Source of the DNA: Tillus elongatus
Taxonomy: Eukaryota; Arthropoda; Insecta; Coleoptera; Cleridae
Assembly (NCBI GenBank): GCA_964006375.1
Contig: OZ023269.1
Location: 66,939,529 to 67,003,528 of the forward strand
Direction of reading: 5' to 3'
DNA length: 64,000 bases
A program made the position numbers and the translations under genes. The notes under the pieces are model-generated. The model had not been told where the DNA came from, made no database searches, and saw only the letters and a list, made by a program, of their open reading frames with translations. Below are positions 1 through 9,094 of this stretch, one piece after another. Every line of letters starts with the position of its first letter. The first letter of the stretch is position 1.

Positions 1-540
1 AATACCATTGTTGCTGCTTCCATTTGACTCTGCTTGGCCACTATTTCTGCTTTAACTTGGCTCTGCTTGGCTCGAATTGGTTATTAGGCGTCGATACGCT
101 TAAAAATCGATATGCTTTCAGTTTTCTAACCAATACTAACGACTGCGCCACTTAACTTCACGGTTAAGACGTTTGAATTTTTAAAACAATTTATTTAATA
201 CTGTGAACAATCAATACTTAATTAATTAGTTACAAAAAAAAATGAATAATATAATATACTAAAATAAGACGATCAACCTACATGTGATCTAATGTCTATG
301 CACTCGGTGTGCCAATGACTAACTCGGAACAAGAATGAACAGTTCTACCTCTGTGAGCAGCCTCTTTATAGTCTTCCCTCCAGGCGTGGCACTATGTCTC
401 TGGATAAACAAGGAATCTGCTGATGTAGATTCTCACAGTGATATTCCGTTCTACTTGCACTTTGAACCTGCAAGGTTCTTGGCTCCGTTAAGACGACGGC
501 TGACTCAGCAGTTCTTACCGTGGGAAGGCGACATTGTAGT
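1..540 (-). mobile_element. 5' end of an LTR retrotransposon (LTR, primer site, start of gag), cut by the window edge
   Basis: Read on the minus strand, the block from about 540 down to 151 looks like an LTR: a TATA-like CTATAAAG near 375 and an AATAAA near 190. It is followed at 150 by TGGCGCAGTCG, the usual start of a gypsy-type tRNA primer-binding site. Beyond it (about 80 to 1) an open frame gives a polar repeated segment with AKQSQVKAE and AKQSQMEAA, resembling the coiled-coil start of a gag protein. The outer LTR edge is not sharply defined. The element probably inserted into Polinton B, because B genes resume at 930. Family is uncertain. Confidence 0.5.
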
Positions 541-929
541 ATAACGGGCCATTGTTTGGGCTCCATTTATCTCGCGTGTGAACATTTTTTTTCTGGACTT
601 GCTCCCTGTTTGCTTCTGGACTGAATATTCTGTGCTTCTAAACAAGAAACTTGTCTGAGCAGAACTTGCCAAGGTCTAATGGTAAGAGAAAGCACATATT
701 TTTTTGTAGTCGACAGAACCTATATTAATTTTTGTTTCAGAATTGGCAAGTTCGAGTAAATGGTGGGAACGGCCGTCACCTCCTCGCGGTCCCACTGGTT
801 TAGACAGAGAACGGCCTTCACATTGAGTTATTTACAGCCAAGGTGAGTGTAAATTGTCGAGACAGCATATATCTCCTCAATGTTTCAGATTTCAAAAGAG
901 CGCTTTACCGATAGCAACGATAAGAAAAA
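541..929 (+). other. Upstream region of PolB gene of element B, possible untranslated exons
   Basis: No convincing protein is visible. The stretch contains two splice-like pairs: GTAAGAGA near 683 with TTTCAG ending near 740, and GTGAGTG near 842 with TTTCAG ending near 888. The region could hold non-coding 5' exons of the PolB gene that starts at 930. This rests on splice motifs alone. Confidence 0.3.
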
Positions 930-1059
930 ATGGTTCTTCATTGTCCGGAATCTTACACCACCTTTACAAGGAGTGATAACTTGAGAAGGCATATTCAAAA
1001 TGAACATTGCGTTGGAGAGCCGATTGCTAAGAGAGCCCAATTCCACAATTCACCGAGCG

Positions 1060-1115
1060 GTAAGAATACCTGTAAAAATACTTGAACAAAATTTTTATTC
1101 TCTTTGTTGTTTCAG
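1060..1115 (+). other. Spliceosomal intron (56 nt) in the PolB gene of element B
   Basis: GTAAGAAT at 1060 and a pyrimidine tract ending TTTCAG at 1115. Removing 1060-1115 keeps the frame: the one base left over from exon 1 completes the first codon of exon 2. A 56-nt intron is a common insect size. It implies nuclear transcription of the viral gene. Confidence 0.7.
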
Positions 1116-1449
1116 ACACGCTATCGACTAACAGACCATCACAACAGCGTGGTGCACAAGCAACATCAGCGTTTACTAATCCGATGCAGAATCAGACCTC
1201 ATCGACATCAACCGCTGCTGATACGTCTCCATCAGCCGGTTCGCAACAGACAGGTGCACAATCGGCTTCATCGTCTACTGATCCGATGCAGCAATCAGCA
1301 TCAACTGCTGCTGCTGATATGCCTTCGCTCGCAACATCAAGAGTTTCGCAGCGGCCTGGTACACATTCGACATCAACGTTTATTGATCCAAGGCAGAATC
1401 AGCTACAATCAACATCGACCGCTGCTGACACACCTTCACTTGCAATACC

Positions 1450-1455
1450 TTCAAC
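1450..1455. repeat. Target-site duplication of element A (left copy)
   Basis: TTCAAC here and TTCAAT at 11771-11776 flank element A, five of six bases equal. Polintons make 6-bp duplications. The one difference is at the last base. Confidence 0.65.
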
Positions 1456-1603
1456 AGTAGGTATAGATGAGGCATTCTACCGCCCACCGTCCACCTTCCA
1501 CCGCCCGCTACTGAGCACGCGTGTGACTTAACAAATATAGTGGTTGTATTGAGGATGACGTAATCTACAAATTAAGATGACGTAATCCAAGATGGAGGCC
1601 AAG
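1456..1603 (+). repeat. Left terminal inverted repeat of element A
   Basis: Begins AGTAGGTATAGATGAGG. The reverse complement of 11624-11770 matches with only scattered differences (for example GGAGGCC here, GGCGGCC on the right). It contains two TGACGTAA motifs (1556-1563 and 1578-1585) and an AAGATGG..CCAAGATGGCC stretch (1589-1609). Further in, at 1829-1841, is ACGCATGCGCAAA. Confidence 0.9.
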
Positions 1604-2399
1604 ATGGCCGACCGGAAGTGAAAAACTGGGGAATTTAAAATTTTAGCTGGTAGGTGGCGCCACCTATCAAAGTAAGAGGCTTCGCCATTTTGATTTTTGC
1701 AAAAAGTGACGTAACAAATATGAAGGTTGGCGCAGACGTAAACTCATACTTTTTAGTTTTTGGTTGAAGTCCTAAGTGTGGGGTGTCGTTTTACTCGGCT
1801 TGGCAAGAAGAATTCAAATTTAGCATTTACGCATGCGCAAACTCAACTTGTGGAGTTTTAGGCCTAAGCCTTAGGTGTTTGGTCTTAGAGCTCAGCAAGC
1901 AGATTTTAAAAATTTAGAATATGCGAATGCCCGGCATGCTAGATATGGCAACATAGCAACAACTACGTGTGTAGAGCAACCTTGACACGTGACAGGAAAT
2001 GAATAATATGTTTTCAGAGAGTGACCAGTAAATGTATGTGACCTTCTACAAATGTATGTGACCTTCTACAAAAATGCAAACAACAACGATGACGGTTAAA
2101 CGAATTTCAAAATCAACCTTCGAGAGGCCTCTTTCAATCAAGTATATAAATATGTTATGTTAGCTAATTTTTGTGACAGGAAATGAGTCATGTTTTCAAA
2201 TTTGAGAGTGACCTTCGACAAATATAGTTTTAACAAACAAGCCATAGCAACAACACTGATGACGATAAAATGAGTTTCAATAATAAGTCAAGGGTGGAGG
2301 TATAAGTATATATAAACATTAGGTAGCAAGCAAGTACATCAGACGTTGTCTGTAGTCTACTCATAGTAGTTATATATTAGTGTATTTGTTCTGTTCAAC
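1604..2399 (+). promoter_or_regulatory. Subterminal region of element A with short repeats and a TATA box
   Basis: No gene is seen. A 17-bp unit (AATGTATGTGACCTTCTAC) is repeated in tandem at 2031-2070. A related longer segment (CAGGAAATGA, then GTGACCTTC) recurs at 1992 and 2177. TATAAGTATATATAAAC near 2304 lies about 95 bases before the first ATG (2400) and is the likely promoter of the rightward block. Confidence 0.5.
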
Positions 2400-3137
2400 A
2401 TGTATGGTATGGATGTTAACGACGAACCTATTAATAACAATGTTTCTGATTGTTATTGGGGCCAAATTGATGCAGCTCTACGGCAGAATTCTAGTGATAT
2501 CAAGCAAGAAAGTAGAATGCTGCTGGAAACAAGGTATACCATTACTCCAGCTCTAAGTGTTACAATTGGTATATCAAAAGCAGCCGGATTGATTACAATA
2601 ATTAAAATTGTAAATACAAGCCTATATCCACCAAATCAAAATATAACAATCTCATCTGGTTCATGTGAATGGGAGTATTTTATTTCAACATTGAAAAACA
2701 AAGCTGAAGAGTACTTTACCAAAGCTAATAAGATCGAACCTGAAAATATTGGAATATGTACCATCAAACCTATTAAAGTATTAGACAGTAAAGGTATATC
2801 AATCTCAGATGAGTCTAATACTTTTTATTTAACCGAAGATGCAGTTTAACGGCTACTAGATTTGGTCGAAATCATCAACGAAAAGCTGAAGTATCTAACC
2901 GATTTGAACTTTGATATTCGACTTAGTGATTTCCTCTATTGTGTTGCTGATGTTCTCAGATGTGTTAATAAGAAGGAGCTACCACGTGACGAGGAGGTGA
3001 TAAAGCTTATAAAAGCCATGTTAAAAGACTATGAATCCTCATTCCGAGTTAGTATGTTAGAGTGCTTACACTTTACAAAGAAGCAAGTACTTGATCGTTT
3101 CAAAGAAATACACACGATATATAATGACTCATCTTAA
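2400..3137 (+). pseudogene. Conserved protein of unknown function, right-end block gene 2 (element A copy)
   Basis: The 246-codon frame from ATG 2400 is interrupted by one in-frame TAA at 2847; the same frame continues to 3137. Homologues sit in C (56366-57340, minus) and D (63608 onward). Shared features are RML.ET near residue 40, a hydrophobic stretch after it, and a C-terminal half that is mostly helical ending with ECLHF/ECLHY.(K/S)QVL. At the TAA, the C copy has a Glu codon. No known domain is recognised. The following membrane-protein gene starts inside the end of this gene (14-bp overlap), so the two were probably co-transcribed. Confidence 0.6.
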
Positions 3138-3546
3138 AGCAAGCTTCATCATCCTGACAGCACTGTGTCAAAATGTTTTATATATTTACAAACCGTCCAA
3201 TGTGAAGGAAGTAAGAATTTGTTTTGATGACTGCACGAAATGGTCCAGCCTTCCAACACATCTACACAATGATGAACTTATCCAACTTTCAATGTACAAC
3301 ATGTCCAAAAGCAAGTCTGAAGTGGTGCATTACAAACTGATGTTTCTGTTTGATAATGGTACACGTAGTGAGACATCTGATTGGAGAACTCTTGTATTAA
3401 ATAATTCTCACCTGTTTACCTCAAATTATATTTCTGTATTTATATCAACAGGTTTTCTTATGTGTCTAACTATATTTATGTTAATTTACTTTTGTGCTAA
3501 ATATTACACTGTACTTAAAGATATGTATCGCAAACATGTTTGTTAA
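3124..3546 (+). CDS. Small type I membrane protein, virion-surface candidate
   Basis: 140 residues from ATG 3124. An N-terminal hydrophobic stretch (FIILTALCQNVLYIY) looks like a signal peptide. A lumenal part of about 85 residues follows, with a CFDDC pair and possible N-glycosylation sites (NMS, NGT, NNS). Then comes one strong membrane segment (FISTGFLMCLTIFMLIYFCA) and a short basic tail. The C copy (55951-56340, minus) keeps the FDDGTRSETPDWRTLVL region and membrane segment but is frameshifted upstream. No family is recognised. Placement in the right-end block next to the PolB N-domain gene, not with the capsid genes, argues for an accessory role. Confidence 0.6.
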   Translation: MTHLKASFIILTALCQNVLYIYKPSNVKEVRICFDDCTKWSSLPTHLHNDELIQLSMYNMSKSKSEVVHYKLMFLFDNGTRSETSDWRTLVLNNSHLFTSNYISVFISTGFLMCLTIFMLIYFCAKYYTVLKDMYRKHVC

Positions 3547-3605
3547 GAAATATATATAAACTAAACACATGTGTTTTATTCATTAGTTAAGCACTCGTAG
3601 TTAAG

Positions 3606-4106
3606 ATGAGATATTGTGAGCCATGCTTGTTACAAGTGAAAAAGAATCAATTTTCTGGACATTTACGTAGTGAAACTCACAAGGCAAAAGTATGTGAGCC
3701 ATGGCAAGTTGAACAAGTGCATAAGCTAGCTTAAACTTTTAAAAATAGAGTGGCTACATATCGTATTAACTTAGATGGTAATGACATAAGACTTGCCTTG
3801 GATACAGTGAAACATAAAGTGTTTCATCTAATTGAAGCTTCTTTAGCTAAACATAATCAAATTAAAATGAACTTGGAATTGTTTGGTTTGTATATGCTCC
3901 AAAGTCGGAATATAAAGGAAATGAAGTCATTCAATACTAAAAACAAAAATGTCACAGTTTCAACTGATTTTGAAAATATATTTAAGGAATTCAGCAACGA
4001 GATTTATACAAAAACTTTGGAGTTTGCAGAAGCCGAAAGTGGATGGATGTTGGAGCGACTAATGTGGTTGGAAATAAACATTAATAAACACAGTTTTAAG
4101 CCGTAG
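3606..4106 (+). pseudogene. Free-standing PolB N-terminal domain gene (element A copy)
   Basis: ATG 3606 opens a zinc finger (CEPC at the start, paired with HLRSETH, a C-x2-C-x10-H-x5-H pattern). A domain seen at the N-terminus of Polinton PolB follows (MNLELFGLY, KSFNTKN, AESGWMLERLMWLEININK). The frame stops right after ININK at 4106, before any exonuclease or polymerase motif. The C element has an intact copy ending at the same point. The A copy carries TAA at codon 43 (3732-3734) where C has a Gln codon, so A is probably non-functional. See finding on this gene. Confidence 0.75.
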
Positions 4107-4234
4107 AGTGGGGGTCAACATCTATAAATTGTCGTACACATACTCTGAAGCTCATTCAAAATTTAGTTTTTTTTAGAAGTAAGACGTGCTTCAGTCTGCT
4201 CTTGAGTATCTAAGTGTTTAGTAGTGTGTTTAAA

Positions 4235-5172
4235 ATGGCTACATTAAGTGATGTCTGCTACCAGCAAATTAAAGACAACTTCTGGTATGGTTTGTCTGGA
4301 GACTTTCAATTAATTATTGATAAGAACACTGGTTACTTCAATGCAACTAAACTATGTAAAAATGGTGAGAAAAAAAAAATGTATCATTGGCTGGAAAATA
4401 AGAAAACTAAAGAGTTGATTGCCTATTACAACGGTCAGCTGAAGAAACACTTAGGTAACCGGAATACCGATACCCTAAATATTTCAACCGAAGGAGTCCA
4501 CTTAGAATCATCTCCAGGGGCTCGGAATACCGATGCCCTAGAAGTGGCAGAAGCAACAGCTCAATTAACACCAACAACCGCTACATACTTGGTGAACTTT
4601 GGTGGAAGACAGGCTGAAAACAACTTGGTATCTGGTACATATGTCTGTAAAGATTTAATAATAAATTTAGCCTGTTGGATATCCAATCGTTTCTATGAAA
4701 AGTGCAACCAAATAATTTTTGATTTTTTCGTAAACGAATTTAATCAAAAATACAAGGAAACCTTAAAGAAATTGAAGTGAATTTAATGTAGATAGAGGAT
4801 GAAGTGCAGCGTATGCGTGAAACAGATGCTAAAGTTACAGAACATCTTGAAGATATATCTCCAAAACCAAGCAATCCTGGAAAAATAAGTATGTTTGGTT
4901 TACTTTCAAGAAATGAGAAAGACGCTAAGTACCCATATCATGCTATACGAACCCAGAAGAGTTCTAGAAGAGCCGCCAGAAACTTTAAAAATAAATATCC
5001 TGATTCCGAAGTGGTTCTAAACATGTTGTATGATCCAAATTCTATAAATCTCTTTAATAGAATAAAGACCGAAATAAAATACTTCAAGACGAATAGAAAC
5101 GATCTGCAGATAGTTGATGTGCCACAGGAGAAGTTTATTCAGGACATTATTGATTTACGCCAGAATTTTTAA
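4235..5172 (+). pseudogene. KilA-N domain protein with DUF3627-like C-terminus
   Basis: ATG 4235 (the frame is open upstream but has no ATG) gives a KilA-N DNA-binding domain: DVCYQQIKDNFWYG, then YFNATKLC, YHWLENKK and, near the end, GTYVCKDLIINLACWIS. The first frame ends at 4780. A second frame (about 4796-5172) continues the coiled coil (IEDEVQRMRE) into a domain resembling DUF3627, with YHAIRTQK and NMLYDPNSINLFNR. One frameshift near 4785 separates them. KilA-N/DUF3627 proteins are typical of large DNA viruses of insects, where some act as transcription or replication regulators. AATAAA at 5215 follows. C has no counterpart in the matching place. Confidence 0.7.
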
Positions 5173-5289
5173 CTTTTCACTTGACTTAATTATATGTATG
5201 TAACAATATGGAAAAATAAAACACACTAATTTTAATAACGACTTTAATTTTATTCTAAGTATATTAATAAATTAAATATATAAGTAAGC

Positions 5290-6211
5290 TTATTTAACAT
5301 CATCTGAATTTATCCAAGAATTGTGAGATTTATCAAAGCCCAGCCATTTTACATAGAGTTTCTTGCCTTTCTTCCTCAAGATGCGTTCAACCAGATAGAT
5401 GTCTGTTTAGTCTTTTGTAGTTCTTCCTCGTAAAATCCTCCACTGATAGGCTTGCCTTGCATGTCTTCAAGAAAGTATGTTACTGGATTTGTGAAATGAA
5501 CACTAACAATCTTGAATAACTCTGTTGACCAGCGAGGTGTATACCCCTTTTCGAATTGAGCTTTTGCTTTACTTAGACGTACAACATCACCCGCTTTGAA
5601 TTTATTCTGATCAAACACTTTAATATTTGAATATGTTTGTTTACGGATAGCTTCTTCATTTTTCTTATTAACATCTTTAGGTTTTACACCAGTTGTTCTA
5701 TGAATTGTAGCGTTGTAGTTAGCAGTCAGGTGTATCAGTGTATTTAACCACTTGTAGGAGTCAAACAAGTTGAAATTTTTGTAGATCTTCTCTTTTAAGG
5801 TACGTATAACTCTTTCCACTATTGCAGCCTTTTTACACTATAAGTGCTATAGTGATTGATGTTATATTTTTTCATTAAGGTATTAAATTCGGAGTTATAA
5901 AACTCCTTACCAAGATCAGACTGAATGTTAGCTAAAATATCAGCCATAGCTTTAGTCACCTCTTCAGCATTTTTAGATTTAAGTGGACGAGTCCACACAT
6001 ACTTTGAAAAACAATTGATAACCACTAAAATGTAGTTGTAACCAGAGTTTTCGCGATGATAGTCTTGAAACTCTGCCAAATCAATCTGCCACAAGTCATT
6101 TAAACCTTTGATTATGGTGCGTCTACGTTTGAAGTTGATTCTTGCTGGTGTGTATAACTCATTTATTACTTGCTTCTTAGCATCAGATGGTTCAACTGTT
6201 TTCCTCTTCAT
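5290..6211 (-). pseudogene. Retrovirus-like DDE integrase with chromodomain (element A)
   Basis: Start chosen at ATG 6211, which overlaps the fibre stop as ATGA; the same arrangement exists in C. Catalytic residues are visible: Asp in WQIDLAEF, Asp in QSDLGKEF, Glu in VERVIRTLK. The C-terminus reads KLYVKWLGFDKSHNSWI, a chromodomain-like tail typical of Polinton integrases. Two frameshifts break it: one in an A run between the second Asp and the Glu (near 5835), and one just before the chromodomain (near 5395). About eight residues ahead of QSDLG are missing compared with B. The enzyme would join element ends to target DNA; this copy is inactive. Confidence 0.85.
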
Positions 6212-6655
6212 GGTGATGATGGATTTAACAGTATCCACTTGTTATGTAAATCTTTTAGTTTGTTGTCTATTTCACCCAACTTCTTCTTCAACTTGTTATT
6301 CTTTGACAGATCAATGTCTTTTAAAACTTGACCAGTTATGTCCTAGCTAAATTTTTCAATTTATTTTCAAATTCGTTTTTTAAATCTACCAACTCTGGTT
6401 TGTGCACAGCTTCAAGTAAGATGGCAATTATTCTTTGTGTCACTTCGTCTTTGTTTTTCTGATAGTCATCTATCCATGCATCTACAAATTTTTTATTTAC
6501 ACCATCTGTTGGATCGATTGGATCACCAACGTTACACAATCTATGGTTTTGCAAATCAAAGTCACCACTTGTAGTTCTTGGGAAAAGTTCTCTTTCAATG
6601 ATTTTAAACTTGAAGCGTTTATTGGACTGGGAAGTCCGAACTTATCGATAGACAT
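6208..6655 (-). pseudogene. Fibre-like protein with DKFG leader (element A)
   Basis: Starts MSIDKFG at 6655. One frameshift follows, then SGDFDLQNHRLCNVGDP and DGVNKKFVDAWIDDYQKN. This pattern (a short strand, NVGDP, then D.VNKK(F/Y)VD) is common in the shaft of phage tail fibres. Helical heptads follow to the end. A second frame change near 6350 precedes a coiled coil (KNNKLKKKLGEIDNKLKDLHNKW), and the final TGA overlaps the integrase ATG. Likely a virion attachment or fibre protein: inference from the motif and from neighbours, not from a named family. Confidence 0.5.
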
Positions 6656-6703
6656 TTTTATACTAAGCAATAGGTAGGTATGTATGACATATATGTAGGT
6701 TTA

Positions 6704-7745
6704 CTAAGCAATAACACTGACTTCCTTTAATTCTTCAATGATTGATTGAATTTCGTTGTTATGAGCATTATTACCAGCAACTTGAGAAGCTACTAAAAGT
6801 CTAAGTCTATCAACCAACTCATTTATGTCATCCCAATAGACATATTCTATTTGTTTGTTATTTTGTATCATATAGTTGTTAGTGTTGTTGCTTACATTCT
6901 GAGCTCTAGGTTCGGTTTTTTGTTCTTCGTTAAGATGTGTGTCGTAAACCTTGAGGAGTTGAGGATCTTCGTCCTCGTGGATTTATAATTGGTTTTATTA
7001 GAGTCAGATACTTTTCTGAGGAACAACCTTTGGTTCGTGCATTAGGATTGTAGTTAATTTTATAAACACTAGTTGACTCCAGAATATCTCTATAGTGTTG
7101 AAGATCGTCATAGGTATACCCACTAGGTGTTTTCATAAATAGCAATTCTAGCAGACCTTGTGTTTGCGGATATCTGCTTTGACCTAATCGAATGTCATTA
7201 TCAGTAAAGTCCAAGTGTTTGTAGCCAAGACTCCAACTACCAGTATCTTTAGCGTAGCGAGCACCATACGTTTCATCAATAGTAGCAAGCCTCGATGGTT
7301 CAGTAAAATACTTGTCTACATAATATCGAACTCGTTCAGGATATTGCTCCAAAAATTTTTGATGTGCTGGGTTGTTTGTGACAGTTTGTAGATCTGCCTC
7401 AAACTCATCAAATGTTGGGATATCCTCATCAGAACTTGTCTCTACCTCTGGTTCGGCTTCAAAAACTTTATGATCTTTAAGGAACTCAACTTTGGGTTTC
7501 TTTTCTGGTACATCATCAGAAGCTTCTTCTTCTTTGATTTGTTCAGTCGTTGGTTGCAGTTTAAGTGCCGATGTGTTTTTAGATATTTCACTTAGTGGTC
7601 CAACAATTGGTTTATATAAACGATGCAGGACCTCATCATTTTCAACTCTACCAAGCTTAAGCATTAAATGTTTTTTTCGAATGTTTTCGGCAAGTTGTAA
7701 AATCTTTTTCTTGATTTTTCTCTCTTGTTTACCCATCACCTCCAT
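6704..7745 (-). pseudogene. Conserved Polinton protein with YWDD..ELVDRLRLL C-terminus (element A)
   Basis: From ATG 7745 (or Met at 7736, MGKQERK) a basic helical N-terminus is followed by an acidic linker, then QFLEQYP-type and GLLELLFMKTPSGYTYDDL segments, INYNPN and KYLTLIKP. After a frameshift near 6940 the conserved end appears: YVYWDDINELVDRLRLLVAS and IIEELKEV. B (19215-20219) and C (49994-51008) carry homologues in the same place between fibre and ATPase genes. The family recurs in insect Polintons; function is not known to me. A structural or scaffolding role would fit its position. Confidence 0.65.
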
Positions 7746-7841
7746 CTTGCTAAAGTTATTTGTTTCGTGCTAAGAGATGCAAACTGTTTGGTGGTTTAAG
7801 GGGTACCAGCTTCGAATTAGTGGTATGTCTACCTATCTAGA

Positions 7842-8226
7842 TGTTAGGCAGGTTGTTAGACAGGTTGTCTAACAGGTTGTTAGACAGGTTGTTAGACATG
7901 TTGTTAGACAGGTTGTAAGACAGGTTGTTAGACAGGTTGTTTTAGACAGGTTGTCAGACAGGTTGTTAGGCAGGTTGTTTTAGATAGGTTGTCAGACAGG
8001 TTGTTAGACAGGTTGTTAGACAGGTTGTTTAGACAGGTTGTTTTAGACAGGCTGTCAGACAGGTTGTTTTAGGTGGTTGTTAGACAGGCTGTCAGACAGG
8101 TTGTTAGACAGGTTGTTAGACAGGTTGTTAGACAGGTTGTTAGACAGGTTGTTAGACAGGTTGTTAGACAGGTTGTTTTAGACAGGTTGTTAGGCAGGCT
8201 GTCAGACAGGTTGTCTGTCCTGTCAG
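7842..8226. repeat. Minisatellite, about 12-13-bp unit (ACAGGTTGTTAG)
   Basis: About 30 imperfect tandem copies of ACAGGTTGTTAG with variants containing TTTTAG or GTCAG. It lies between the YWDD-motif gene and the ATPase gene of A, both read leftward, so it sits in the space just downstream of the ATPase stop. Absent from the matching place in C. Confidence 0.9.
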
Positions 8227-8280
8227 AGAGTTGGTTGTCCTGCTAGACATCTCTTTGTTGTTGTTGTTGGTTGCAGTCAA

Positions 8281-8974
8281 TTAGATTAATATGTAGCTAT
8301 CGAATCCTTTTCTATATCTCCCTCTGTGTACTTCGTTTTCTTTTACAATCACCAACACACCATACTTGTTGTCTTTCCAACACTCGCAGCATATATTTTT
8401 AAATTGTTTAAAATCCATATCTGTCGTTACATGATCGTCGTAGATGTTTTAAATTGGTGTCGTCTTGTTTGAAGAGAATCAAAACATTGGCATTATCACG
8501 TATTAGATGTTTCGGTATTCGAGTATATGTTTGACAGAGATAGAACGAATCAATATTCTTATGTCTTCCCATACTAAAGTATGATCTCATTTTATCTTGC
8601 TTGTCACAAGCTACATCATCAAATATAAAAACAGAGTTACCCAAGGCATCTACTGGATCTAATATTTCATCGTTTTCACTATATGGATAGTAACCAACAT
8701 CTTTTGTTGCCTCTAACACATATTTTAACATCTTGTATTTTGGTTGATATAAAGACTTTGAATATACATACACGTTATCAAACTTTAAACCGTTCGGTTC
8801 AGACAATAAACTTAGCATAACATTTGTTTTAACACACCCGCTCGGACCACATATGATACATCTAACTGTGTTTGGCAAGAGAGGGCCATGTTTTCGTTGT
8901 TGTTCTGATGATGTATCAACAACATCGTCTATATTTGTAATAGGTAAGACAGAAGCGTGTTTAATGGTACGCAT
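8281..8974 (-). pseudogene. FtsK/A32-type packaging ATPase (element A)
   Basis: ATG 8974. Walker A is GPSGCVKT at residues 43-50, with Val in place of the invariant Gly before Lys. Walker B is SVFIFDDVA. NVYVYSKSLYQPKY and FYLCQTYTRIPKHLIRDNAN are family hallmarks. One frameshift near 8450 separates LKH from YDDHVTTDM; the rest continues to a TAA at 8283-8281. The protein would pump genomic DNA into capsids. It is transcribed away from the PLA2 gene, sharing the (TA)n intergenic region. The Val substitution alone should impair ATP hydrolysis. Confidence 0.85.
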
Positions 8975-9006
8975 CTTGACTTAAACTAAACTATATTTTC
9001 GGTAAG

Positions 9007-9094
<88 letters not shown>

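Larger units (their letters stand above)
930..1455 (+). pseudogene. polB: PolB of element B, first two coding exons, interrupted by element A
   Basis: Exon 1 (930-1059) begins at an ATG with an in-frame stop just upstream and encodes a single zinc-finger-like segment (His pair in NLRRHIQNEH; the second Cys of a classical C2H2 finger is replaced). Exon 2 (1116-1455) encodes a Ser/Thr/Gln-rich linker with three imperfect 40-residue repeats (ASTAAADMPS-type units). Exon 2 stops being coding exactly where element A begins and resumes in the same frame at 11777, where a second zinc finger and the polymerase body follow. The long linker ahead of a Polinton PolB is unusual. Calling it PolB depends on the join across A. 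Confidence 0.65.

Noticed and set aside
335..566. Short ORFs on both strands near the left edge
   Set aside because: Lie in the presumed LTR (TATA and AATAAA on the minus strand); not genes.
1104..1460. Basic 118-codon ORF overlapping PolB exon 2
   Set aside because: Alternate-frame shadow of the Ser/Thr/Gln linker.
6348..6354. AAATTTA slippery heptamer in the A fibre gene as a programmed -1 frameshift site
   Set aside because: Correctly phased, but a TAG follows two codons later in the -1 frame, and C has AAATTAT instead.
6208..6655. Bacterial or phage contamination, suggested by tail-fibre-like motif
   Set aside because: Flanked by Polinton genes in two separate elements with eukaryotic repeats and introns around them.
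7842..8226. Possible CRISPR-like array
   Set aside because: Direct tandem repeats of 12-13 bp without spacers, in eukaryotic DNA; a minisatellite.
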